From NCBI RefSeq assembly GCF_029167375.1, contig NZ_JARFTP010000010.1, forward strand, positions 87,812-151,811: DNA of 64,000 nucleotides, given 5' to 3'. This document shows, one piece after another, positions 17,495 through 25,424 of this stretch (positions within the stretch are counted from its first letter, which is position 1; each line of letters begins with the position of its first letter). Both the position numbers and the translations under genes were made by a program. Source of the stretch: Tsukamurella sp. 8F. Its GTDB lineage: Bacteria > Actinomycetota > Actinomycetes > Mycobacteriales > Mycobacteriaceae. The notes beneath the pieces were generated by a model that made no database searches, had not been told where the DNA came from, and saw nothing but the letters and a program-made list of their open reading frames with translations.

Positions 17495-18298
17495 TCACGG
17501 TGTCCATTCCCGCGCGAACGCATGCGCCAGATCGTTTCCGGGCACGAAGAACACGTGCATCATCAGTGACGCTCCGCCGCTGCGGGAGTGATAGTGCCAC
17601 CGCGTGATCGGGCCGCCTGGGGTGGGTGGTGCCGCCGGGTACGACTCCGCGGCGGTGTACATGACGCCGATCAGCTTCCAGTGCCCGCCGGCCTGATACT
17701 CGTACATCAGGGTCTCGGGTGCGTTCGGGTCGAGTACCTTGCCGTCCTTGCGGAACTCGACATTCGCCACGTGCAGCATCGGCATCATCTTCGGTGTGGC
17801 ACCGGCGTCCACGCGCTTCAGGTGCTTCGCCAGTGCGGGGCGCTTCTTCTCGGCGCGCTTCAGTGCCGAGTCGAGGTCGTAGCCGGCCGCCTTGGCGGCG
17901 GTGACATCCGAATACTTCGCGGTGTCGGCCTCGGACTGCTGCAGCAGGTCCGCCGCCGCTGCGCGCTGCGCATCCGATGCGGCCGCCACGTCGGGCAGGT
18001 TGGGCATCGAGGCGGCGTCATGACCGTACTTGTGCGCCCAGCCCTTATGCGCTGCATCCAATTTCGTCTTGGTGTGTCGCTTCTTGTCCGCGGGCGCGGG
18101 CGAGGACATCTGCGAGGACATCGCCGCATCGGTCTCGTGCGACGACGATGCCAGCGCGATGCCGGCACCGGTAGCCCCGGCGGCACACAGTGTCAGGCCC
18201 GCTGCGGCGCACACGGCGACGATCCGCGTGCGGCGCCCCATGATCCTGCGCGGACGGTTCGGCGGCACAGGCGGTAACGGTTCGGTCGGGTGTGTCAT
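17495..18298 (-). CDS. Conserved exported or membrane-anchored protein, unknown function
   Basis: A 267-residue protein with a short cytoplasmic N-terminus (RRIMGRRTR), a hydrophobic anchor or signal at about residues 25-50, a Ser/Thr/Lys linker and a globular domain. The domain carries TAAKAAGYD, LMYEY, LIGVMY and a C-terminal PITRWHYH followed by SLMMHVFF. This order resembles a hypothetical actinobacterial family with a conserved W-H-x-H and LHVW core, where the histidines could bind metal. The start at 18298 has a GGAGG ribosome site. A CTTCAG direct repeat lies about 64 bp upstream, and the adjacent two-component system is the likely regulator. Confidence 0.7.
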   Translation of the reverse strand: MTHPTEPLPPVPPNRPRRIMGRRTRIVAVCAAAGLTLCAAGATGAGIALASSSHETDAAMSSQMSSPAPADKKRHTKTKLDAAHKGWAHKYGHDAASMPNLPDVAAASDAQRAAAADLLQQSEADTAKYSDVTAAKAAGYDLDSALKRAEKKRPALAKHLKRVDAGATPKMMPMLHVANVEFRKDGKVLDPNAPETLMYEYQAGGHWKLIGVMYTAAESYPAAPPTPGGPITRWHYHSRSGGASLMMHVFFVPGNDLAHAFAREWTP

Positions 18299-18361
18299 CG
18301 CGCCTCCTGGAGCATCGGTGCCACCCGATGCGGTGGCTCTCCCCATGGTCGGAAGCGGGTC

Positions 18362-18378
18362 TGAAGACGACCTGAAGT
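18362..18378 (-). promoter_or_regulatory. CTTCAG-N5-CTTCAG direct repeat (candidate response-regulator site)
   Basis: Read on the reverse strand, CTTCAG-GTCGT-CTTCAG is followed after five more bases by CTTCCG, giving three hexamers at 11-bp spacing upstream of the gene that starts at 18298. It is the same motif and phasing as at 14548-14564. Confidence 0.6.
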
Positions 18379-18467
18379 CGCTCGGTGCTGCGAAAGACGC
18401 TGGTATCGCCCTGGCCGACCCGCCCGCAGCCCGACTGAGGGCGGCGCGATCGGACCGAGCCGAGGCG

Positions 18468-19361
18468 CTAACCGCCTGCGGAACAGGCGGCGAGCTCGCG
18501 AATGAAGCCGGAGATCTCGCCGGGCTGCTCCTCGGCCATGAAGTGGCCGGCATCGATGGTCCGATAGGTCAGGTCCGGCGCCCACGCGCGCCAGAGCGAG
18601 GCGGCGTCGAATCCCAGCCGCGAGCCCCAGTCCTGCGAGACGACACCGACCGGCATATCCAGGGTGTGGCCGGCCTCGCGGTCGGCGCGGTCCATGTCCA
18701 GGTCGATCCCCGCCGTGGCGCGATAATCGGCGACGATCGAGTCGACGGCATCGACTGAGCTCTCGATGTAATGGCGACGCGCCTCGGGCGTGAACGTGCT
18801 GCCGTCCGTGTCCCACACGTCGAGGAACGACGCGAAGAAGTCCTCTGCGACGGCGGCGATCATCCGCTCGGGCAGCCCCCTGGGCTGCGCCATCAGATAC
18901 AGATGCCAGGCGACTCCGGCGTCGACCCCTTTAAGGACGTTCCAGGTGTCGAGGGTCGGCAGGACGTCGAGGATGCCCAGGAACTGCACGCGTCCGGGAT
19001 GGTCGAGGCCCGCACGGACGCCGACGAGGGCTCCGCGGTCGTGTCCCACGACACCGAAACGTCTGTGGCCGAGCGCATCCGCGATGGCTGTGAGGTCTGC
19101 AGCCATCGTGCGCTTGGAATACGTGGTCTCGTCGCGCTCGACGGGCTTGGCGCTCGCACCGTAGCCCCGCAGGTCGGGGACGATCACGGTGTGATCGACC
19201 GCGAGGTCCTGCGCCACCGCCCGCCACATGTAGTGGGTCTGTGGAAAGCCGTGGAGCAGCGCGACGGCCGGTCCGCTGCCCGCGGACGCGACGTTGAGGC
19301 CGACCCCGTCGTGGCCGGGGATGCGCTCGTAGCGGAATCCATCGATGGCGGGCGTGGTCAT
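18468..19361 (-). CDS. Alpha/beta hydrolase, haloacetate dehalogenase/epoxide hydrolase type
   Basis: A 297-residue alpha/beta hydrolase with an aspartate nucleophile. LLHGFPQT is the oxyanion HGFP motif, VGHDRGA carries the Asp nucleophile, and AGHFMAEEQP supplies the catalytic His. An Asp nucleophile is typical of haloalkane or haloacetate dehalogenases and epoxide hydrolases, and DLRGYGASAKP is shared with fluoroacetate dehalogenases. The start at 19361 overlaps the stop of the TetR gene as ATGA, so it is the second gene of a regulator-enzyme operon. The true substrate is unknown. Confidence 0.85.
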   Translation of the reverse strand: MTTPAIDGFRYERIPGHDGVGLNVASAGSGPAVALLHGFPQTHYMWRAVAQDLAVDHTVIVPDLRGYGASAKPVERDETTYSKRTMAADLTAIADALGHRRFGVVGHDRGALVGVRAGLDHPGRVQFLGILDVLPTLDTWNVLKGVDAGVAWHLYLMAQPRGLPERMIAAVAEDFFASFLDVWDTDGSTFTPEARRHYIESSVDAVDSIVADYRATAGIDLDMDRADREAGHTLDMPVGVVSQDWGSRLGFDAASLWRAWAPDLTYRTIDAGHFMAEEQPGEISGFIRELAACSAGG

Positions 19362-20053
19362 GGGTGCCTCTCGTCTAAGGTGGCCGCTGCGGGCGCGGGG
19401 TGGCCGGAGAAGACCCCGGCGGGAAGGGGTGGCGCATCCTGCGCGCTCGCCCGCAATGCTGGGATGAGGATCGAGTCGACCAGGGCCGCAAGGTAATCAG
19501 TGCCCGTGTCCAGGCCGTTGAGACGGCGGATCAGCAATACCGACCCCGCGACCTCCTCGAAGGGGAACGGATCCACATCGCTGGGCAGTTCCCCGCGACG
19601 CACGGCGGCGTCGACCACCGTCGGCGGCAGGCGCGCTCCCGTCGGACCGACCGTTCGCTCGATCTCGTCGCACAGCTCGGGATCCTCTAAGCCGGCTTGG
19701 AGCAGGACCAGTGCCGTCTGTCCGTCGGTCGAACGCATCGTCGCGATCAGGCGCTCGCACAGGGCGAGCAGGTCGCCGCGCAGAGTGCCGGTGTCGATGT
19801 CCGCCAGGCTGTCGCGTCCGGCGGGACCCGCCTTCACGGCCGCCACGACCATCTCCCGCCGGGAACTCCAACGCCGATAGAGGGTGGGCTTGGATGCGCC
19901 GGCACGACGCGCCACCGCCTCGAAAGTGACGCCTTCATAGCCACTCTCGGACAGAAGCTCTGCCACCACCGCGAGGATCTCGGCCTCCCGCGTCGCGTCA
20001 CGGGGGCGCCCCCCGCCCTGCCGTCTCTCAACGGGTCTATCTGAATACGACAC
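19358..20053 (-). CDS. TetR-family transcriptional regulator
   Basis: A 231-residue TetR regulator: GRPRDATREAEIL opens the DNA-binding domain, the recognition helix is in GASKPTLYRRW, and the C-terminus is a helical ligand domain. The GTG at 20053 is the most likely start, which puts the start inside the palindrome ATACGA-N6-TCGTAT and would make the transcript nearly leaderless; a TTG at 20092 is the alternative. It is coupled to the downstream hydrolase by ATGA and diverges from the MFS gene. Confidence 0.82.
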   Translation of the reverse strand: MSYSDRPVERRQGGGRPRDATREAEILAVVAELLSESGYEGVTFEAVARRAGASKPTLYRRWSSRREMVVAAVKAGPAGRDSLADIDTGTLRGDLLALCERLIATMRSTDGQTALVLLQAGLEDPELCDEIERTVGPTGARLPPTVVDAAVRRGELPSDVDPFPFEEVAGSVLLIRRLNGLDTGTDYLAALVDSILIPALRASAQDAPPLPAGVFSGHPAPAAATLDERHP

Positions 20054-20062
20054 GTTTCGTAT
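20045..20062. promoter_or_regulatory. Palindromic operator at the TetR start
   Basis: ATACGA (20045-20050) and TCGTAT (20057-20062) form a 6-bp inverted repeat with a 6-bp spacer; a second TCGTAT overlaps at 20062-20067. It covers the proposed GTG start, as expected for a self-regulating TetR protein. Confidence 0.5.
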
Positions 20063-20119
20063 CGTATCGGATGGCGGCTCGGCGCGTCGCAACGATTAGC
20101 GCGCGAGGGTGAGCCTGTG

Positions 20120-20144
20120 ATGTAATAGGTTCAATGCATTACAT
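20120..20144. promoter_or_regulatory. Inverted repeat ATGTAAT-N11-ATTACAT before the MFS gene
   Basis: Seven-base arms at 20120-20126 and 20138-20144 lie 15 bp before the MFS start. The symmetric site suits a dimeric repressor (TetR or GntR type). The CGNR protein encoded downstream is a possible binder, but this is not known. Confidence 0.45.
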
Positions 20145-20159
20145 ACGAATGAGGTGATT

Positions 20160-21506
20160 ATGCCGACAGAACTGACCCGGCCGGCCGAGGCGGCGCAGCC
20201 CACCGCTGCGCTGCCGGTCCTTCACTGCCGTGGACCGCGGTACAAGTGGGGCGTACTCGGGATCGGCGTCGGCGCCCAGGCGGCCTTCTCGATCGCCTTC
20301 CAGGGCATCCCCACATCGGGTCCGGTGCTGCAGGCGGCATACCACCTGACCACCCACCGACTCGGGATCGTCCTCGCCGCCGTCACCTGTGGTATCGCCA
20401 TCACCGAGGTCGCATGGGGCATCATCACCGACCGGATCGGTGAGCGCCCCGTGTTGATCACCGGCCTCACCGGGACGACGATCATGTTCGTCCTCGCCGC
20501 ATTATTCGTTGCGCCGCATGGGAATTCGGTTCCTAGCTACTGGCTGCTGTCGGCCGTCCTGCTCATCGCCGGCGCCTCCGGCGGATGCATCAACTCGACG
20601 AGCGGCCGAGCGGTGATGGGATGGTTCGGACCGAGCGAACGGGGTTTCGCGATCAGCATCCGCGCGACCGCGGTACCCGTCGGCGGCGCAATCGGAGCAG
20701 CCGTACTACCTCCGCTGGGCATGGCCTTCGGGTTCCGGTGGGTCTTCGTGTTCTTGGCTGCACTGTCGGCGCTCGCGACCGCGGCCGTCGTCGCATTCCT
20801 CGAGGACGCGCCTATCGCGAAATCCGAAGGCGCCGTGACGAACACTGCCGTGGAAAACCCGCTGCGAAGATGGGTGATCTGGCGGATCGCCTTGGTCGCC
20901 TTCCTGCTCGACCTGCCCCAGTTCACGGTCCTGACCTTCGGTGCGATCTTCCTACACCAGGTCGAACACATGTCCATCGGCTCCATCGCGGCCCTACTGG
21001 TCATCGTGCAGGTCCTCGGTGGTGCGTCCCGCGTCATCGGCGGGAAGTGGACCGACCTCCAGGGCGGCCGATACCGTCGCCGCATCGTGCGGATCTACAG
21101 CTGGCTCATCGCAGCGGGATTCGTCCTCCTGTCGGTGTACAGCGTGCTCCCGACGTGGGCGGTCGCCACCCTGCTGGTGGTCTCGGGGGCATTGGCCTGC
21201 GGCTGGCACGGCGTGCACTACGCCGACATCGCGGTCACCGCGGGCGCCGAGCGTTCCGGCACCGCGCTCGGGCTGGAGAACACCATGGTCTTCGGCGGTG
21301 CGTTCATCACTCCGATAGCCGTCTCGGCTCTCCTGCCGATCACGTCCTGGTCGCCGGTGATGTTGCTCGTGGGCGCCATACCGGCATTGGCCGCGGTGTT
21401 CCTGATGCCTCGTGAACCGCGTGTGGCCGCCGTCCCTCGGAGGCGCGTAATGTTGCGGACCGATCATCGGAGTTCCCGCGGGAAGGAGCGCGGATGCGTG
21501 AGATGA
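20160..21506 (+). CDS. MFS transporter
   Basis: A 448-residue major facilitator with about 12 membrane segments in two halves separated by a charged loop. The between-helix motif reads DRIGERPVLITG in the first half and KWTDLQGGRYRRR in the second. It looks most like the anion:cation symporter or oxalate/formate branches, but the substrate cannot be assigned. ATG 20160 has GAGG five bases upstream; a GTG six bases earlier is possible. The next gene, a CGNR zinc-finger protein, overlaps its end by 13 bp, a pairing typical of transporter plus regulator. Confidence 0.85.
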   Translation: MPTELTRPAEAAQPTAALPVLHCRGPRYKWGVLGIGVGAQAAFSIAFQGIPTSGPVLQAAYHLTTHRLGIVLAAVTCGIAITEVAWGIITDRIGERPVLITGLTGTTIMFVLAALFVAPHGNSVPSYWLLSAVLLIAGASGGCINSTSGRAVMGWFGPSERGFAISIRATAVPVGGAIGAAVLPPLGMAFGFRWVFVFLAALSALATAAVVAFLEDAPIAKSEGAVTNTAVENPLRRWVIWRIALVAFLLDLPQFTVLTFGAIFLHQVEHMSIGSIAALLVIVQVLGGASRVIGGKWTDLQGGRYRRRIVRIYSWLIAAGFVLLSVYSVLPTWAVATLLVVSGALACGWHGVHYADIAVTAGAERSGTALGLENTMVFGGAFITPIAVSALLPITSWSPVMLLVGAIPALAAVFLMPREPRVAAVPRRRVMLRTDHRSSRGKERGCVR

Positions 21507-22087
21507 GGCCGCCGGTCAGCCTCGAACTCGTCGGCACGGTCCACGGCAGGTTCTCCGAGCATCCTTCCGATGATCTGACGAACCCGGAGACTGCCGCTGG
21601 GTGGCTACGCAGCAACGGATTCCCCACCGCGAAACCGTTCGGTGAGGAGGACTTAGCCGACCTCCGGGCTCTGCGGCAGGCGATCTTCAGCGTGCTGGCC
21701 GCACAGACGGAGGGCCGCGCGCAGGACCCCGCGGCGGTGTCTGAGCTCAACCGTGCACTGCAGCGCGGTCACATCACCTCGCTGGCCGCGGTGGATCCTC
21801 GGTCCCAGCACCGGCTGACCGTTGTCGAGGTCGGCGCCGACGGTCCCGAGGCGATCGCGCACCGCATAGCCGCCGACGCGCTCGCGCTGATCACGGGGCC
21901 GTTAGCCGAGCGCGTGCGCCAGTGCAGCGCCCACACGTGCGGCAGCTTCTTCCTCGACACTTCGCGAGCCGGCAACCGCAAGTGGTGCTCCTCCACCGCG
22001 TGCGGTAACCGTGCTCGCGTAGCAGCGCACCGGAGTCGCCATCAGGGCGGGGGCCGGAGGGGTGAGCGGCCGACGGATCACCCGTAG
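21494..22087 (+). CDS. CGNR zinc-finger protein (ABATE domain), probable regulator
   Basis: A 197-residue protein: the N-terminal helical ABATE region (about 1-140) is followed by a CGNR zinc finger in which CSAHTCGSFF and KWCSSTACGNRARV supply the four zinc cysteines and the name-giving CGNR. Members are thought to be stress- or ligand-responsive transcription factors. AAGGAG precedes the ATG, and it overlaps the MFS gene, so both are probably on one mRNA. Its end overlaps the convergent SWIM gene by 10 bp. Confidence 0.88.
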   Translation: MREMRPPVSLELVGTVHGRFSEHPSDDLTNPETAAGWLRSNGFPTAKPFGEEDLADLRALRQAIFSVLAAQTEGRAQDPAAVSELNRALQRGHITSLAAVDPRSQHRLTVVEVGADGPEAIAHRIAADALALITGPLAERVRQCSAHTCGSFFLDTSRAGNRKWCSSTACGNRARVAAHRSRHQGGGRRGERPTDHP

Positions 22088-22635
22088 AACGTCGCCACAT
22101 CCAGATCGTCCAGGGGAATCCACTCCCGATCCGCGTCGTCGACCGCGTCGGAGCCGGCCATTCGCAGCTCGAGCGCGAGCCGTGGCCGCTCGTCGATGCG
22201 CATCGACAGCGCGTAGAGCGTGGCCAGGATGTGCACGCACGGCCGTTTGCGGCTGCGACAGTCGCAGGTCGCGGTGTGCTCGTCGAGTGGCACCGCGAAT
22301 GTGATTCCGGCGGAGGCGAAGTCGTCGGCGAGCCCATCCGGTAGGTCGCCTGCGGCCAGGCCCGGATGCGCGGCGAGAGACGCGGCGAGCAACTCCCGGG
22401 CCGTCCGCTGCACCGGCTCGGGCCACGAGGGGAACTCGATTCGCACGTTGGCCGCCGCACCGGATACGGCGACTGTCGCTGTCACCGTGCCGACCTCGGT
22501 GGTCACCGTCGCCCCCTGGTTGCGGGCGACGGTGCGCGCCTTGGGGAGCGACGGGTTCGGAACCGATGCGGAGGTCTTCTCCACCGTCCGGGTCCAGGCG
22601 CGCCCCCACACGGTGGCACCGAATTCCGACATCAT
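22078..22635 (-). CDS. SWIM zinc-finger protein
   Basis: A 185-residue protein with a SWIM-type zinc-binding motif near residue 130 (TCDCRSRKRPCVHILATLY, pattern CxC..CxH). SWIM domains bind DNA or protein, and in actinobacteria a SWIM protein is often encoded beside an SNF2-family ATPase, as here. Its ATG shares one base with the helicase stop codon (TGATG), so the two are translationally coupled and probably act in one complex. Confidence 0.85.
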   Translation of the reverse strand: MMSEFGATVWGRAWTRTVEKTSASVPNPSLPKARTVARNQGATVTTEVGTVTATVAVSGAAANVRIEFPSWPEPVQRTARELLAASLAAHPGLAAGDLPDGLADDFASAGITFAVPLDEHTATCDCRSRKRPCVHILATLYALSMRIDERPRLALELRMAGSDAVDDADREWIPLDDLDVATFYG

Positions 22636-24527
22636 CAGATGGCTCCCAGGTCGAGGTCGAGTACGGCGTGCAGGTCGTCGTCGGACAGTTTCGCGAGGGC
22701 GGCCTCCGCATTGCCGTCGACGACGTCGGCCAGCCCGCGCTTGGTGTCGTGCATCTGCGCGATGCGGTCCTCGATCGTGCCGCCGGTGATCATTGTGTAC
22801 ACGTTGAGTGTTCGCGTCTGGCCGATGCGGTGGGCGCGATCCGTGGCCTGCGCTTCGACGGCCGGATTCCACCACCGGTCGTAGTGCATCACGTGCGCGG
22901 CGCGGGTCAAGTTCAGGCCGAATCCCGCTGCGCGCAGGCTCAACAGCAGCACCGGTGGCGCGTCATCGTCCTCCTGGAACGCCCGGACCATCTGGTCGCG
23001 CCTGTCGCCGGAGAGCCCACCGTGCAGGAACGGCACCGGTGCGATTCCGAGGGTCTCGCCGAGCGTCGTCGACAGCAGCTCGCCCATCGTGCGGTACTGC
23101 GTGAACACGAGGGCGCGATCACCGTCGTCGGCGATCTCGGCCAGCATCTCGGTGGCCCGGTCGAACTTGCCGGACCGGCCCGATCCGGCCGGCCCGTCGC
23201 CCAGGTACTGGGCCGGATGGTTGCAGATCTGCTTGAGCGCGGTGAGGAGCGCGAGCACCTTTCCGCTCCGCCCGATGCCGCCGCCCAGGCCCTCCGTGAA
23301 AGCGCGATCCACGGCCTCCCGGTAGAGTCGGACCTGCTCCTCGGTGAGGGTGCAGACCATCGACGTGTGCTGCTTGGCCGGCAGTTCGGTAGCCACCAGA
23401 TCCTTGGTGCGGCGCAACATGTTCGGCCGTACCAGAGATGAGAGTGCCTCGGCGGCGGGAGCCGAACGCCGCTTCTCGATCGGCGCCGCGAACCGCTGTC
23501 GGAAGCGGCTGCGAGAGCCGAGTAGTCCGGGGTTGGTCACGTGGAACAGCGCCCACAGTTCATCGAGCCGGTTCTCGACAGGCGTGCCCGTCATCGCGAT
23601 CCGCACGGTCGCGGTGAGTTTCGCGGCCGCGCGGCTCACCTGTGCCTCGGGGTTCTTGATCTGTTGAGCCTCGTCCATCACGACCACGTCCCATGCGGTG
23701 GCGGCGAGCTTCTCATCGCTGCGCAGCACCGGATAGCTGGTCACGACGACGGTGCCGGGCTCGAAATCGTCGGGTAGCCGGCGACTCGAGCCGTGGTAGC
23801 GGACGACTGTCGTGCCGGGGGAGAAGCGCGCCAGCTCGCGGCGCCAGTTCCCGATGAGCGACGTCGGGCAGACCACGAGGTGCGGCCGCTCGGTGCGCCG
23901 CATCGCGAGTAGGCAGATCGCCTGCAGCGTCTTGCCGAGCCCCATCTCGTCTGCGAGCACGCCGCCGGCGCCCAGCTCGATGCGAGAGCGAAGCCAGGCC
24001 ACGCCGTGCACCTGGTACGGGCGGAGCTGTGCGTCGACGGCGCCGGTGAGCTCGGCGGTCGTGCTCGCAGCCCGGCGGAACTGCGCGAGAAGCGCGGCCG
24101 GCGCAGCCACGGCCGAACCGTCCTCGTCGGTGACGGCGTGCGCTGCGGTGGGCATCCGCGCGGCGAGCGCCGCGAACTCGTCGTCGCGGTCGGCCGGGCG
24201 GTTCGCGGTCGGCTCCGCGGCGGGGTCGACGAGGCACGCCGCCTCCTGCCAGGTCTTGATCGAGCGTCCCACACGCGAGCGTCGGTCGAGCGCTGTGAGC
24301 GCTGCGACCGCCTCGTCGACATCGACGAGGCGCACCTCCCTTTCGGCGGCGACGATGCGGGCGCCGTCGGGGACGGCCAGCATGCAGGTTCCGGGTCTGC
24401 CCGGCGGGAGGTCGTGCGCCGCGACGGCGCGGTCCAGTCGGTCGGGTCCCCACCAGGCGAATGCGTTCTCCGCGGGGACGAAAGTGGCCTGCAGGGTGAC
24501 TCGTGTCCGTCCGGACAGGGCGACCAT
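22635..24527 (-). CDS. SNF2-family DEAD/DEAH helicase
   Basis: A 630-residue Swi2/Snf2 ATPase. Motif I is DEMGLGKT, motif II is DEAQ, motif III is AMTGTPVEN; the helicase C lobe has LVFTQY, LSLRAAGFGLNLT and DRAHRIGQ. It remodels nucleoprotein or translocates on double-stranded DNA; mycobacterial HelZ is the nearest well-known relative but is much longer (about 1000 residues). Most of the usual N-terminal extension is missing here, leaving about 165 residues before the core. A TAG stop lies two codons before the ATG, so no longer start in frame is available. Operon with the SWIM gene. Confidence 0.9.
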   Translation of the reverse strand: MVALSGRTRVTLQATFVPAENAFAWWGPDRLDRAVAAHDLPPGRPGTCMLAVPDGARIVAAEREVRLVDVDEAVAALTALDRRSRVGRSIKTWQEAACLVDPAAEPTANRPADRDDEFAALAARMPTAAHAVTDEDGSAVAAPAALLAQFRRAASTTAELTGAVDAQLRPYQVHGVAWLRSRIELGAGGVLADEMGLGKTLQAICLLAMRRTERPHLVVCPTSLIGNWRRELARFSPGTTVVRYHGSSRRLPDDFEPGTVVVTSYPVLRSDEKLAATAWDVVVMDEAQQIKNPEAQVSRAAAKLTATVRIAMTGTPVENRLDELWALFHVTNPGLLGSRSRFRQRFAAPIEKRRSAPAAEALSSLVRPNMLRRTKDLVATELPAKQHTSMVCTLTEEQVRLYREAVDRAFTEGLGGGIGRSGKVLALLTALKQICNHPAQYLGDGPAGSGRSGKFDRATEMLAEIADDGDRALVFTQYRTMGELLSTTLGETLGIAPVPFLHGGLSGDRRDQMVRAFQEDDDAPPVLLLSLRAAGFGLNLTRAAHVMHYDRWWNPAVEAQATDRAHRIGQTRTLNVYTMITGGTIEDRIAQMHDTKRGLADVVDGNAEAALAKLSDDDLHAVLDLDLGAI

Positions 24528-24703
24528 CTCCTAGCACGTGCTCGGGTGATGCGCAATAGGCGATTCGCGCGGCGCAAGGCTACGCCGATCGGTCGGAACG
24601 TGCATATGCGGTGACGCGCTGTCACACCCGTCCCGACCGGGCCGGTGGAGGCTCGCGCGTTTCGTACTCTGTACGCGGTGTTGGTCACACCTGCCGCAAT
24701 CGG

Positions 24704-24730
24704 TGATAGATAGGCCCTACACTCCTATCA
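24704..24730. promoter_or_regulatory. Inverted repeat upstream of the TetR-DUF445 operon
   Basis: TGATAG at 24704 and CTATCA ending at 24730, together with inner arms GATAGG (24709-24714) and CCTATC (24724-24729), form an imperfect palindrome about 55 bp before the TetR start. It is a likely autoregulatory operator. Confidence 0.4.
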
Positions 24731-24785
24731 GCCCGGGTGCCTGCCTGCGGCGACGGACCTATGTACCTGTGACAGGAGGTGCGCG

Positions 24786-25424
24786 ATGCACATCGTGGTG
24801 AGTCGCGAGGACTACTTCGCGGCGGCGCGCACCGTGCTCGCCGAAGACGGTGTCTCCGGCTTGAAGATCGGCACACTGTGCAAGGCGCTGAACGTCACGA
24901 GCGGCTCCTTCTACGGGTACTTCGGCAGTCTTCAGGGGTTCATCGACGAGTTCCTCGCCGATTGGGAGGCCGAGCAGGTCGCCCGTATCCGGCGCCAGGG
25001 CACCGTCGACGGGGATATCCGCGCCCAGATGCAGAGCCTGAAGGCGCTGGCCGAGGGGCTGCCCCACGAGGCGGAGGCGGCCCTTCGCGGCTGGGCCCAC
25101 ATAAACAAGGCGGTCGAGGCCGTCCAGGAGCGGCTCGATGCGCGCCGGAAGACGATGCTCGTCGAGCATTTCACGCCCCTCGTCGGGCCCGAGCGAGCAC
25201 ATGCACTCGCCGTCGCGGGTATGGCGATGCTGATCGGGGTGCAGCAGTGGCGACGCCCGGCGGTTCAGGGCGATTTCGACATGCTCTTCGCGGAGTTCGA
25301 GCGCCTATTGGAGGCCGAAGAGGCCAGACGGGGTCGCGTACGCGATCTCGAATGTAATAAAGACTATGTTACAGATGTGCGTGGCGGCGCCGGGACGGAC
25401 GACGTGACGGAGGACCGGCGATGA
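24786..25424 (+). CDS. TetR-family transcriptional regulator
   Basis: A 212-residue TetR regulator with helix-turn-helix residues LNVTSGSFYGYFGSL and a helical C-terminal domain. ATG 24786 follows a strong ribosome site (GGAGGTG). Its stop overlaps the start of the DUF445 gene (ATGA), so it heads a three-gene operon. The last 25 codons are unusually AT-rich and contain an inverted repeat (25353-25373), suggesting that an internal operator or promoter sits inside the gene's 3' end. Confidence 0.85.
   Translation: MHIVVSREDYFAAARTVLAEDGVSGLKIGTLCKALNVTSGSFYGYFGSLQGFIDEFLADWEAEQVARIRRQGTVDGDIRAQMQSLKALAEGLPHEAEAALRGWAHINKAVEAVQERLDARRKTMLVEHFTPLVGPERAHALAVAGMAMLIGVQQWRRPAVQGDFDMLFAEFERLLEAEEARRGRVRDLECNKDYVTDVRGGAGTDDVTEDRR
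25353..25373. promoter_or_regulatory. AT-rich inverted repeat inside the TetR 3' end
   Basis: TGTAA (25353-25357) and TTACA (25369-25373) flank an AT-rich 11-base spacer about 50 bp before the DUF445 start. The base composition differs clearly from the surrounding coding sequence. Arms are short, so support is modest. Confidence 0.35.
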
